Shown: in pieces, positions 1 to 7,883 of the stretch
How the letters are laid out: each line of letters begins with the position of its first letter
Position numbering within the stretch: position 1 is the stretch's first letter
Assembly: GCA_934617065.1 (NCBI GenBank)
Contig: CAKTTY010000003.1
Span: 124,001-188,000, forward strand
Length of the DNA: 64,000 nucleotides
From: an uncultured Eggerthellaceae bacterium
Lineage (GTDB): Bacteria; Actinomycetota; Coriobacteriia; Coriobacteriales; Eggerthellaceae
Direction: 5' to 3'
Notes under the pieces: generated by a model
The model's input: only the letters and a program-made list of their open reading frames with translations
Database searches by the model: none
Told to the model about the DNA's origin: nothing
Program-made: the position numbers and the translations under genes

Positions 1-666
1 ATCCGTAGCCGAAGCCATCTCCTTGGCAAAGCCAACCAAAACATGCGCAGGGGCATCTGAGACTACGCCGATAACATCAGCGCCATACTCGTCGCACAAG
101 GCAACTCCCTCGGACAAGGTACGACCACCAGGAAACATGCCTTCCCCATTCGGCGCCAAGCTGATAAACACAGGACCATCGTATACCGCACGAGCACCCA
201 TAAGCGCACACTGGGCGTCATCAAGGTTCTTGAATCCTGTGAAATACAGCGCATCAAAGGGGTACTGGGTCAGTGCCAAAACGGCATCGTGATACTGTTT
301 CTTAGACTGCTTAAGGGAAACGGCAGAAGTTGGGTCGAGCGGCAAGCCGGTAGGGCCAATTGCCGCAATAAGATGCTGCGGAGAGAACTGGGCTGCGGTT
401 TCATAGGCGATGCGCGCCATATCGTCAGAGCGCCCCTCGAAACGAGCATATGCAAGACGCGCTTCAGTGATTCCCTCTGTGGGGGTGACAAAGCAAGGCA
501 CGTCGATAGATTTCTCGAGCTTAAAAGCCTCTTCGATAAGTTCAGGCTCGCACAAAACCACATATTCACGATCAGAAGGTTCAAAACCCTGAGAAGCAAG
601 TTGGTAATCAAGCGGAGTCGAAAGGACAAGCATATCCTTGTTGAAACGCATTTGAATATCAGGCAT
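1..666 (-). CDS. Homocysteine S-methyltransferase-like protein (C-terminus outside window)
   Basis: An open frame starts at the ATG at 664-666, preceded by a GAAAGGG Shine-Dalgarno, and runs off the window edge after about 222 residues. The order of blocks (a TPTEGITEARLAYARF segment, then AIGPTGLPLDP, then a GADVIGV strand) matches the TIM-barrel homocysteine S-methyltransferase fold of MetH N-termini and MmuM/BHMT enzymes. Those enzymes pass a methyl group to homocysteine using a zinc held by three cysteines. Two things are odd. The usual GxNC segment carrying the first zinc cysteine reads GVVSD here, and the N-terminal DGAMGT block is not recognisable. It may therefore be a divergent or non-zinc paralogue. 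The remaining cysteine pair would lie outside the window. The fold is fairly sure; the activity is not. Confidence 0.6.
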   Translation of the reverse strand, partial: MPDIQMRFNKDMLVLSTPLDYQLASQGFEPSDREYVVLCEPELIEEAFKLEKSIDVPCFVTPTEGITEARLAYARFEGRSDDMARIAYETAAQFSPQHLIAAIGPTGLPLDPTSAVSLKQSKKQYHDAVLALTQYPFDALYFTGFKNLDDAQCALMGARAVYDGPVFISLAPNGEGMFPGGRTLSEGVALCDEYGADVIGVVSDAPAHVLVGFAKEMASATD

Positions 667-699
667 AGCATCCCTTTCATTGCAACTGTGGTAAAGTAA

Positions 700-740
700 T
701 CAACTCATTATATAGGGTTACGACAAGCGTTGTGGCCAAC
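700..740 (-). promoter_or_regulatory. Probable promoter of the methyltransferase-like gene
   Basis: On the minus strand a perfect TATAAT lies at 707-712, about 40 bp upstream of the ATG. No good -35 hexamer sits at 17 bp; a TTGGCC is 21 bp upstream. Apart from this promoter and the RNA-like locus at 962-1145, the stretch 667-1206 shows no convincing gene. Confidence 0.4.
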
Positions 741-961
741 CAGGTACCCACTAACGCATTTACGCCCTCAATGCTTCCAGAAACACACAGATTTCTATAT
801 TTGTATGGAATCGGGAATATCTCCTCTGCGCTCAATCTGCATCGCCAAGAAAACCGCCCCTCTTTATTCAATAAAATGAAGAAAATGAGGAGAAATAGCG
901 CTTGAACCCGTTCAAGGTGTCTTTTTTGCACGTTCACCGTGGAAATCATTCATAAAGGGTT

Positions 962-1145
962 GGCAATTTAGGTCAGAGATCCTATTATTCGAATCAGCAA
1001 ATGTGGTCCCCTCCCAATTTGCAACTGCTTTTCCCCAAAAAGCAGTCGGTGCTAGATCCCCAAATAATAGGCACCGAAACTCCCTCCTTGTGGGCCTGAC
1101 GAGATCCCCTCTCGCAGGCCCCTCCTCTTTTCTGGAGCTTTTTAT
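962..1145 (+). ncRNA. Candidate small RNA with four hairpins presenting C-rich loops
   Basis: No gene covers this stretch, yet it is densely structured on the plus strand. Hairpin 1 is 997-1022 (stem GCAAAT/ATTTGC, loop containing TCCCCTCCC). Hairpin 2 is 1024-1046 (9-bp stem, CCCC loop). Hairpin 3 is 1047-1076 (CGGTGC/GCACCG, loop containing ATCCCC). A linker carries TCCCTCC at 1081-1087. Hairpin 4 is 1092-1121 (12 bp, TCCCC loop). A short CTCC/GGAG stem and five T residues (1122-1143) resemble a terminator. CCTATTATT (981-989) can also pair with AATAATAGG (1063-1071), which would open hairpin 3. A weak promoter (TTGCAC at 926-931, TTCATA 17 bp later) would start the RNA near 962. C-rich unpaired motifs are typical of Gram-positive regulatory RNAs that pair with Shine-Dalgarno sites. 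I recognise no known family; 6S, SRP and T-box signatures are absent. Confidence 0.5.
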
Positions 1146-1206
1146 CCTAATTCCCCCACCTACGTAAGTTATTCACGCAGTTTGGCACCTGCGAATCTGT
1201 CTTTCA

Positions 1207-1240
1207 TAATAAAAAAGCCGCCCAAAGGCGGCTTTTCGTC
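1207..1240 (-). terminator. Rho-independent terminator of galU
   Basis: An AAGCCGCC/GGCGGCTT hairpin lies just after the galU stop, followed on the minus strand by a six-T run. A shorter T run on the other side means it may also stop plus-strand transcripts. Confidence 0.85.
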
Positions 1241-1257
1241 AAAAACACCTATTAGAT

Positions 1258-2070
1258 TTATCCGTGCAGCTTCTTGTACAGACGGTTGTTGGTGTCGAGC
1301 CAGCTTTCGATGGTGCCCGTGTCATAGCCGTCCTCCGGATCGATAACCAGGGCATACATTTCTTCTTCTTTAAGCACCGCATCAAGCGCATCGGTGAGCT
1401 GGATCTCTCCACCAGCACCAGGCTTAACTTCTGCTAGCAACTCCATAACACGCGGGGAAAGAAGATAACGGCCAAACACAGCCAAGTTAGAGGGAGCTTC
1501 TTCAACTGCAGGCTTCTCGACGAGCGAAGACACTTTCCATACTTCATCGCTCAATGCCTCTCCCGCAATAACGCCAAAACGATCGACCTCTTCCTTGGCA
1601 ACAGGAAGAACGGCAATAACACTTGCGCCGTTGTGGGCGTCAGAGACTTCCTTCATCTTAATGAGCATCTGATTGTCGGGAACAAGCACATCGCCCAAAA
1701 GCACGAAGAAAGGCTCACCCTCAATACGATCAGCTGCGCAGTGAACCGCATGGCCCAAGCCCAAGGGCTCGTCCTGGTAGACGTAACTTACGTTCAGATT
1801 GCCCGCATGAGCCACCTTGTCTGCGTACTTGTCCTTGCCACGGCTGCGAAGCTCCGCCTCGAGGGCAGGATTAGGCGTGAAGTGCTCTTCGATGGACTTT
1901 TTGTCATGGCTGTTGATGATGATTACCTCGTCGGCAGCGGATGCCAAACCCTCTTCAACAACGTATTGGATAACCGGACGGTCTACCACAAGAAGCATTT
2001 CCTTGGGTTGAGCCTTCGTAGCGGGCAGAAAGCGGCTGCCCAAACCAGCAGCAGGAATGAGTGCTTTCAT
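1258..2070 (-). CDS. galU: UTP--glucose-1-phosphate uridylyltransferase
   Basis: The 270-residue product makes UDP-glucose from UTP and glucose-1-phosphate for cell-envelope sugars and glycolipids. The nucleotide-binding signature AAGLGSRFLPATKAQPKEM is at residues 7-25. Further landmarks are the family-typical GLGHAV, LGDVL, FGVI, VEKP and EIQLTDA blocks and a terminal YDTGT segment. The start is the ATG at 2068-2070, five bases after a perfect AGGAGG. An upstream in-frame extension lacks such a site. It is slightly shorter than the usual 290-300 residues but all core motifs are present. It stands as a single gene with its own terminator. Confidence 0.93.
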   Translation of the reverse strand: MKALIPAAGLGSRFLPATKAQPKEMLLVVDRPVIQYVVEEGLASAADEVIIINSHDKKSIEEHFTPNPALEAELRSRGKDKYADKVAHAGNLNVSYVYQDEPLGLGHAVHCAADRIEGEPFFVLLGDVLVPDNQMLIKMKEVSDAHNGASVIAVLPVAKEEVDRFGVIAGEALSDEVWKVSSLVEKPAVEEAPSNLAVFGRYLLSPRVMELLAEVKPGAGGEIQLTDALDAVLKEEEMYALVIDPEDGYDTGTIESWLDTNNRLYKKLHG

Positions 2071-2186
2071 GAATCCTCCTGATCGATGTTCAAACGTATA
2101 GATTTTAGCAAATGAAAACAAAGATGACTGGATAGTTGTCTATCCAGTCAAATTGAGGAAAAGAGAGCTATTTGAAAGAGACGCGA

Positions 2187-3134
2187 CTATACCAATAGCA
2201 TCGCCATAGTAGGGATCGTTCCCATCGACATAATGGTGGTAAGGAAGGTACCTTGACTCATGCTCTCAACATCGCCATCAGCATCGATGCACATCATGGT
2301 GCCACTCGATGCAGCAGGCATGGCCGTGATGAGCACGATGGTCCCAAGCAGAAGCTGATCATCCAAGAAGAAGCCAAACACGAAGTAGCAAGCGAGAGGC
2401 ATAACCACCAAGCGCGCTACGCTGGCAATAAGCGCACGCCAGTTTTTGAACGCCTCGAGGATAGGGCTTTTAGCGATAGCGGAACCCAGAACAAACATTG
2501 CACCCGGAAGCGTGAATTGCCCGATAGTAGTGAGGGTATGCGCCGGAGCGCCAGAATCCGTAACGTTGCCGAGTACCAGCACAACCGAAACCAGGCAGGA
2601 GATCATGCAGGGGCTTATCAGAGAAATACCCAACTTTTTCAAGCGTGCCTTCAGGGAAACCACTTCCCCATCCTTCTTGTTCGCAAGTAGCATTACACCG
2701 ATAGTCCACGTGGCCAGAGTGGAGGGAATATTGAAGATGGCGCCGTACACCACCGCTTCGGAGCCGAAAATAACATCCAACAAAGGAAATCCGATTACCG
2801 ACACGTTGCTGAACACCATCAGATATTCAAGCGTACCGCGCGTGCGATCATCGGAAGAGACAAAATGCCCGATAACGATTGCAATCAACGTTACAAATAA
2901 ATAGGTAATGGAACCCCATTCGATAATCTCCAGCACCATATCAAGGCTGGGGAATGCGGTGCTGTTGAGCACCGCAGCCACAATCATGCAAGGCATAGTA
3001 ACGTTCAGCACCAGGAAAGAAAGCTTGGCGTCAAATTCGTCGGTCATCACGCCCTTCTTACGGCAGCCGAAACCAACTGCAATCATCGCGAAAAGAAGCG
3101 CCATCTGAGCAGCTGCCGTCTCGAATATTTCCAT
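2187..3134 (-). CDS. Auxin efflux carrier (AEC) family permease
   Basis: A polytopic membrane protein of about 315 residues with roughly ten hydrophobic segments in two halves, as in the AEC family (bacterial members export or import dicarboxylates such as malate or malonate). Recognisable features are the KKGVMTDEFDAKLSFLVLN block after the first helix, the NVSVIGFPLL segment near mid-protein and the TAMPAASSGTMM segment near the end. The frame is open further upstream to 3269, but that part is hydrophilic and covers the shared control region. The ATG at 3132-3134 (with another ATG directly before it) follows an AAGGA and gives the family-typical length. It is divergent from the LysR gene at 3322, which probably controls it. 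The substrate cannot be told. Confidence 0.8.
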   Translation of the reverse strand: MEIFETAAAQMALLFAMIAVGFGCRKKGVMTDEFDAKLSFLVLNVTMPCMIVAAVLNSTAFPSLDMVLEIIEWGSITYLFVTLIAIVIGHFVSSDDRTRGTLEYLMVFSNVSVIGFPLLDVIFGSEAVVYGAIFNIPSTLATWTIGVMLLANKKDGEVVSLKARLKKLGISLISPCMISCLVSVVLVLGNVTDSGAPAHTLTTIGQFTLPGAMFVLGSAIAKSPILEAFKNWRALIASVARLVVMPLACYFVFGFFLDDQLLLGTIVLITAMPAASSGTMMCIDADGDVESMSQGTFLTTIMSMGTIPTMAMLLV

Positions 3135-3263
3135 CATGCCATCCTTGCTGTTCCATGCGTGCCCATTTAAGGGCCCAATCGTTAATGCGTAAAGAACTAT
3201 AGGAATCAAGGGCATAACCCTCAATTGTTTTAGGTCCAATTCAGGGTTATTGCAGGTATGGTT

Positions 3264-3292
3264 TTGCATGGTTTAGACTGTTTATCATGCAA
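3264..3292. promoter_or_regulatory. Inverted repeat in the divergent LysR/permease control region
   Basis: TTGCATG-N15-CATGCAA is a perfect 7-bp inverted repeat between the permease and LysR start codons. A dyad of this size and place is what a LysR-type regulator usually binds to control itself and the divergent gene. The assignment is by position only. Confidence 0.5.
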
Positions 3293-3321
3293 GATTTGAA
3301 TAATTAAGCTGAGGTATTCCG

Positions 3322-4275
3322 ATGAACCTTTCCCACCTGCATTATTTCAGGGAGCTGGCACAGGTGCAGCACTACACCAAAGCGGCTCACAACCTGTTTA
3401 TTTCGCAGCCAACGCTCTCCCATTCAATCGCAGCCCTAGAAGACGAACTTGACGTGAAGCTCTTCGAGAAAGACGGGCGAACAGTCAGGCTGACCGATGA
3501 TGGCGCCCTGTTCGCCCAGTATGTCGAAAAATCGCTTGATGCCCTAGAAGACGGAATCGGCGAGCTCGAAAAACGCAGGGGGCGCCTGTCTGGAACAGTG
3601 CGCCTTGGGGCAATTCATTCGGTTCGCTCTGCTTTCCTCCCCGAAGCGGTGTTAGCCTATCGCCGCACCCACGGAAATCTTGTTGAATTGAAAATAGATC
3701 AGGGCTCAACGAAAGAATTGCTGGAATACCTCCATGCCGGTGAAAACGACCTCGCTATTACTTCAGAGGTCAAAGCCGATGGCTTCGTGTTCACGCCGCT
3801 ATTTCGCCAAAGGTTGGTTGTCATCGTCCATGAGGGCCACCCGTTCGCTTCCCGCAGCAGCATCAGCGTTAGCGAGCTTGCCGATATGCCGGTCTATACC
3901 TACCGAGAAGACATCATCGTGGGCACAGAGGTAAGCAATTTTCTGGAAAACCACGGACTCGATCTTAGCAAGATGAGCCTGAACCGAGATTCCGACGATG
4001 AGGTGATTCTAGGCGGCATCGTTTCACGCGCTCCCGTGGTAGGCTTGGCACTCGACTCTTCTGGGCTGTACCCGTTCCACAATCTAAAGCTCATCCCGCT
4101 CGAAGAGCCAGAAGCCCAGGCAATCCATCCCATCGGTGTGCTGAGGCTTGCGGGCAAACGATTCAACCCCGCAACTAACGACTTCATTGAATTCCTGTTC
4201 GGCTTTGCGCATAATTTCTACCATTACGACGACCCTGAAAACGCCAACTTGACATCACCCGTTGTCTGCTGTTAA
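3322..4275 (+). CDS. LysR-family transcriptional regulator
   Basis: A 317-residue protein with the classical LysR layout. Residues 1-60 form a winged helix (MNLSHLHYF start, KAAHNLFISQPTLSHSIAALEDELDVKLFE). A linker helix follows, then a periplasmic-binding-protein-like effector domain from about residue 90 (GTVRLGAIHSV) to 295. The start ATG follows GAGG by eight bases. It is divergent from the AEC permease, and LysR genes next to a divergent transporter usually regulate it in response to the transported solute. The effector is unknown. Confidence 0.9.
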   Translation: MNLSHLHYFRELAQVQHYTKAAHNLFISQPTLSHSIAALEDELDVKLFEKDGRTVRLTDDGALFAQYVEKSLDALEDGIGELEKRRGRLSGTVRLGAIHSVRSAFLPEAVLAYRRTHGNLVELKIDQGSTKELLEYLHAGENDLAITSEVKADGFVFTPLFRQRLVVIVHEGHPFASRSSISVSELADMPVYTYREDIIVGTEVSNFLENHGLDLSKMSLNRDSDDEVILGGIVSRAPVVGLALDSSGLYPFHNLKLIPLEEPEAQAIHPIGVLRLAGKRFNPATNDFIEFLFGFAHNFYHYDDPENANLTSPVVCC

Positions 4276-4288
4276 ATCAATATCCGCT

Positions 4289-4364
4289 GGGGATGTAGCT
4301 CAGTTGGGAGAGCGCAACGTTCGCAATGTTGAGGTCGTGGGTTCGATCCCCATCATCTCCACCA
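4289..4364 (+). tRNA. tRNA-Ala (anticodon CGC)
   Basis: A 76-nt cloverleaf folds cleanly. The acceptor is GGGGATG/CATCTCC with one G-T pair, the D arm is GCTC/GAGC, and the anticodon stem CAACG/TGTTG encloses loop TTCGCAA. The T arm GTGGG/CCCAT has loop TTCGATC. The discriminator is A and CCA is encoded (4362-4364). Anticodon CGC decodes the alanine codon GCG. Confidence 0.97.
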
Positions 4365-4375
4365 GCAAAGCACCG

Positions 4376-4409
4376 AATCGCAAAGCATATTTGCTTTGCG
4401 ATTTTTTTG
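4376..4409 (+). terminator. Terminator after tRNA-Ala
   Basis: The hairpin AATCGCAAAGC/GCTTTGCGATT is followed directly by seven T residues, 12 bp after the CCA end. Confidence 0.9.
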
Positions 4410-4606
4410 TTTTCAAATGCATTATTGGAACTATAGGCAGAACGTGCATCTCGGGCGCATATAACCCACGGGGCTGTTTTAGGCCTCGCCTTGATGCATC
4501 CCACAGCAGCATCGCTGCTCCCATCCGCTTGCCGCGCCGCAGATAACCCACATGCAGCTCAGTAGCACTAAAGGCGATGGGTGCCCGAGAACATCGCTAC
4601 ATAACA

Positions 4607-4640
4607 GTAGAGCCCGCTCAGAAAACTGAGCGGGCTCTAC
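4607..4640. terminator. Perfect 15-bp hairpin downstream of veg
   Basis: GTAGAGCCCGCTCAG pairs with its exact complement across an AAAA loop, 20 bp after the veg stop. Neither flank has a clear T tract, so it may stop or stabilise the veg transcript rather than act as a textbook terminator. Nothing else is seen in 4410-4606. Confidence 0.5.
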
Positions 4641-4660
4641 ATTCTAGTTGGTTTCGGGCC

Positions 4661-4987
4661 TTATTCTTCGACGTTTGCCTCAACCGCCACAGGCTCTTCG
4701 GTAGTATCTTCTTCAATGAAGCTGCCGAACAGAGGCTGGCCATCCTGGCTGAGCTCGACCATACCAGTAAGAACATCTACATACTGATAAGACTGGCGAG
4801 CGGAAGCACCGCGCTTGCGCTTTACTTCCATGATAAACAGCTGCGGATGCACCTGCATGAGCACGCCTTCGCTCTCAACGATTTTCGAACGTCCCATGTT
4901 AGCGCGAACGCGAAGTTTTTCGCCTACATACTGGCTAAGCGTGTCATGGATGTTGCCGATAATCTGTGCTTGCTTTGCGAGATCCAT
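4661..4987 (-). CDS. veg: Veg-family protein (DUF1021)
   Basis: A small soluble protein of 108 residues. The central GEKLRVRANMGRSKIVESEGVL and YQYVDVLTGMVEL segments match the Veg family of Gram-positives, where a glycine/arginine-rich turn is followed by an S/SYxYxDVLT strand. In Bacillus, Veg is linked to biofilm and spore-outgrowth control and lies two genes after ksgA. Here it also lies two genes after ksgA on the same strand, which supports the call. The acidic C-terminal tail (about 25 residues) is longer than in Bacillus. The ATG at 4985-4987 is used; a TTG ten codons upstream is in frame. The ribosome site is weak. Confidence 0.78.
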   Translation of the reverse strand: MDLAKQAQIIGNIHDTLSQYVGEKLRVRANMGRSKIVESEGVLMQVHPQLFIMEVKRKRGASARQSYQYVDVLTGMVELSQDGQPLFGSFIEEDTTEEPVAVEANVEE

Positions 4988-5022
4988 ATAAGGTTGTTCT
5001 TTCCACTTTGGACACAATAAAA

Positions 5023-5060
5023 CTCAACTAGTATATCATCTGTCACTTTGCTACGGGACA
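5023..5060 (-). promoter_or_regulatory. Probable veg promoter
   Basis: On the minus strand TATACT (complement of 5030-5035) lies about 40 bp upstream of the veg ATG. A TTGTCC is about 20 bp upstream of it, so the spacing is long. This suggests veg is transcribed separately from the ABC exporter. Confidence 0.35.
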
Positions 5061-5086
5061 ATCTCCATCTTGTAACCATAGAGGTG

Positions 5087-6871
5087 TTATTCCAGATAAG
5101 CTCCCGTTTGGCGGTTCCACAGATGAGCATACTCCCCACCCCGGGAAACCAATTCATCGTGGGGGCCATCTTCGATGATTTTGCCTCCATCAAGCACCAC
5201 GATCCTGTCCAAACTGGCCACCGTAGAAAGGCGATGAGCGACAACGATGCACGTACGGCCTTCCATAAGGGTAGCCAAAGCATCTTGCACCAGCTTTTCG
5301 CTTTCAGAATCGAGCGCGCTTGTTGCTTCATCGAGCACCAGCACCGGGCAGTCGGCTAAGAGCGCACGTGCAATAGCGATGCGCTGACGCTGACCGCCGG
5401 AAAGCTTGATGCCGCGTTCTCCCGTAATAGTGTCGAATCCCTGCGGAAGCTTCTCGATAAACTCAAGAGCATTGGCCTGTTTGGCTGCTCTTCGAATTTG
5501 ATCCATGCTGGCATCAGGTTTGCCATACGAAATATTCTCGGCAATTGAACGGTGGAACAGCAGGGCCTCTTGCGGTACATAGGCAATTTGGCGACGCAAC
5601 GATTGTTGGGTGGTATCGGCTATGTTTTGCCCATCAATAAGAATCTGCCCTTCCTGAATATCGGAAAGGCGAAGCAAGAGCTTTGTGAGCGTTGTTTTCC
5701 CTGCACCGCTCATGCCAACCAAGCCAACGCGCTGACCTGCAGGAATATGAAGCTCAAACTTATCAAATACCTGCGTCTTCGCATTGCCATCAGTGTAGAA
5801 GAAGTCAATCCCCTGAAAGTCGATGGCTCCATGGCTTACCTTTAAATCCGAAGCACCAGGTTTGTCCGCCACCAGACGAGGTTCATCAAGAATGGCTGTC
5901 ATGCCGCTTGCATCACCAAAAGCACGGTTGAAGCGCTGAAGGCCGTTGTTGATGAAATTGAACTGATTGGTAACGGTATACGTATAAGTAAACATAACAA
6001 CCAAAGTGCCTGGAGTTATGCCGTACCACGCGTTGCCTCCTGCGATGAACACGGTTACCACCGACATAATTACCACTGTGATGCAGGCAGTAATAATGCC
6101 GCGCGTAAGCGATGCCCACATGCGTTTCGAATCACGCGCCACCACTTCCCTGTTGGCGTTATCGAACAAGCCACGCTCATAGTCTTCGCGACCATACGTT
6201 TTTACCGCCAAAATATTAGCTACCGAATCCGACAACTCACCCGAAAGCTGGTTCTGCGCACTCGCAGCCTTTTCATTCAGGGAAAGAATCCGCTTATACA
6301 GGTAATAGGAAATGCTTGCGTAAACAGCCAACAGCACCATCAGAATGACAACGTACAGGGGAACGCGCGGAAGAAGAATTCCGCAAGTGAAAATTACCGA
6401 ACATAGCACCGGCAGGAAAGGAAACATGATGGTTTCGATTAATTGCTGGTATGCGCTCATGAACTTTGTAGTTTGGCTGACAAGCGTGCCGCCGAAGCGG
6501 TTCGAGTGAAACGACATGCTCTGATTGCACAAAGCGTCAAAACTCATAGTTGCCAAATCGTATGAGGCGGCAATTTCCAGCTTGTACATGGTGTAATCCT
6601 GCAGCTTGCTGGCAGCTTGGCCAAAAACGTTGATCATAATAAGAGCCACAATATAGGGTCCAAACACAGTAAACACTTGATCAGCTTCAACAGGTTGAGC
6701 GCTAACCTGGTCGACAATCAGGCTCATCACGTACGGATTGCCGTAGCTCAGCAAAGCAACAAAGGCAAACGTAGACACCATCAGCGCCGCAAACAACGCC
6801 TTGTGCCTGCGCGTCACCTGCCAGTAGTAATGAAGCGTCCTGCACGTCAAAGAAGACTTTGCGTTAGCCAT
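5087..6871 (-). CDS. ABC exporter, fused membrane and ATPase half-transporter
   Basis: A 594-residue type IV ABC exporter half: six hydrophobic segments in residues about 25-310, then a nucleotide-binding domain from about 350. Seen in order are Walker A GMSGAGKTT (about 386-394), the Q-loop region YVPQEALLF, the signature LSGGQRQRIA (about 487), Walker B VLVLDEATSALDSE (about 510) and the switch histidine in VVAHRLST. It would work as a homodimer, or with a partner, to export lipids, peptides or drugs. No partner half is adjacent, so a homodimer is likely. A hairpin at 6970 separates it from ksgA. AAAGGAA precedes the ATG. Substrate unknown. Confidence 0.92.
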   Translation of the reverse strand: MANAKSSLTCRTLHYYWQVTRRHKALFAALMVSTFAFVALLSYGNPYVMSLIVDQVSAQPVEADQVFTVFGPYIVALIMINVFGQAASKLQDYTMYKLEIAASYDLATMSFDALCNQSMSFHSNRFGGTLVSQTTKFMSAYQQLIETIMFPFLPVLCSVIFTCGILLPRVPLYVVILMVLLAVYASISYYLYKRILSLNEKAASAQNQLSGELSDSVANILAVKTYGREDYERGLFDNANREVVARDSKRMWASLTRGIITACITVVIMSVVTVFIAGGNAWYGITPGTLVVMFTYTYTVTNQFNFINNGLQRFNRAFGDASGMTAILDEPRLVADKPGASDLKVSHGAIDFQGIDFFYTDGNAKTQVFDKFELHIPAGQRVGLVGMSGAGKTTLTKLLLRLSDIQEGQILIDGQNIADTTQQSLRRQIAYVPQEALLFHRSIAENISYGKPDASMDQIRRAAKQANALEFIEKLPQGFDTITGERGIKLSGGQRQRIAIARALLADCPVLVLDEATSALDSESEKLVQDALATLMEGRTCIVVAHRLSTVASLDRIVVLDGGKIIEDGPHDELVSRGGEYAHLWNRQTGAYLE

Positions 6872-6969
6872 CGGGTTCCTTTCTTTAATTCAAAATTTCG
6901 GCAACGTCGGAATCGGCAGATTGCATAACGATTCCAGCCCGCTAGGAGAGCACCGAGAGAAAACAACGG

Positions 6970-7000
6970 AAGGGCACGAGATGCAGCATCTCGTGCCCTT
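6970..7000 (-). terminator. Hairpin ending the metG-ksgA transcript
   Basis: AAGGGCACGAGATG pairs perfectly with CATCTCGTGCCCTT across a 3-nt loop, 4 bp after the ksgA stop. The tail is only moderately T-rich. Confidence 0.65.
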
Positions 7001-7004
7001 TACA

Positions 7005-7883
7005 CTATTCGTGCATTGCCAAGTAAGCACGACCCAATTCTATAAAGGTTTCGCGTTCCAGCGATTCACCGCGGGCCTTTGCAGAAACGCCCGCTCGTTC
7101 GAGCGTTTCAGGAATGGAGGCCAACATGCGCTCATCGTAGGTTTGCGGATTCGAGAAGTACATCTTCAGGGAGTTCGCAATGGTTTTGCGACGGTTGGCG
7201 AAAGAAGCGTCTGCCATCACCATGGCGGCGTGACGCAATTCCTCAGGCAGCTGCTCTGCCCTGCGATCGAAGCGGATAACAGCACTTTTTACACGCGGAG
7301 GCGGGAAGAAATTACCCTCGGAAACGGCGAAGCGGCCATGATACTCAGCCAAAAGGCCTAACTTCACCGTATAAGCACCGTAGTTCTTCGTGCCGATTTT
7401 GGCACACATGCGATCGGCAACCTCCGCTTGAACCATTACCGTTTGACTCTGTAGCGACTCATAGCGTTCAAAGAAATCGAGCACGATGGTAGCCGCAACC
7501 GCGTAGGGAAGATTCGCCGCAAGCTTAGTGGGAGCAAAAGGAACCTGATCGGGACTTACTGCCAATGCATCACCTTGGATCAGGGTAAACCTGTCAGCCC
7601 ATTCAGCACAGGTTTCTGCCAAAACGGCTGGCAAGTCGGTATCCATTTCGATGGAGGCAACCTGACCCGCACGCTGAAGCAAGGCGACCGTAAGCGTTCC
7701 GATGCCAGGGCCGACTTCCAGCACCTTGTCTTCAGGGCCCAATTCAGCCAAATCGCAAATATGCTGCACGATACCATCGTTGATAAGGAAATGCTGCCCC
7801 AACGCCTTTTTCGTCATAAGGCCATGAGCTTCAAGGACAGCGCGCGTTTCTGCCACGCTTGCCAAATATGAAAGCTTGCCCAT
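7005..7883 (-). CDS. ksgA: 16S rRNA (adenine1518/1519-N6)-dimethyltransferase
   Basis: The 292-residue RsmA/KsgA enzyme dimethylates two adjacent adenines in helix 45 of 16S rRNA during late 30S assembly. Present are KKALGQHFLIN, the SAM-binding VLEVGPGIGTLT, the IEMD motif II, the catalytic NLPY motif, the FFPPPRVKSAV segment and the C-terminal ANRRKTIANSL. The ATG at 7881-7883 overlaps the previous gene's stop as TGATG, which points to translational coupling. An in-frame extension upstream is not needed. It is the fourth gene of a run beginning at metG. Loss of this activity gives kasugamycin resistance in other bacteria. Confidence 0.96.
   Translation of the reverse strand: MGKLSYLASVAETRAVLEAHGLMTKKALGQHFLINDGIVQHICDLAELGPEDKVLEVGPGIGTLTVALLQRAGQVASIEMDTDLPAVLAETCAEWADRFTLIQGDALAVSPDQVPFAPTKLAANLPYAVAATIVLDFFERYESLQSQTVMVQAEVADRMCAKIGTKNYGAYTVKLGLLAEYHGRFAVSEGNFFPPPRVKSAVIRFDRRAEQLPEELRHAAMVMADASFANRRKTIANSLKMYFSNPQTYDERMLASIPETLERAGVSAKARGESLERETFIELGRAYLAMHE

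Noticed and set aside
677..949. 90-codon minus-strand frame upstream of the methyltransferase-like gene
   Set aside because: No ribosome site, covers the perfect TATAAT of the next gene and has no recognisable protein features.
962..1145. Known RNA classes (6S RNA, SRP RNA, T-box, SAM or B12 riboswitch) for the structured locus
   Set aside because: Key signatures such as the SRP GGAA tetraloop region, the T-box GGTGG motif and the B12 box are not present; the RNA also points away from the nearest coding gene.
4262..4551. Open frames over the tRNA-Ala gene
   Set aside because: They are translations of the tRNA and its terminator; no protein evidence.
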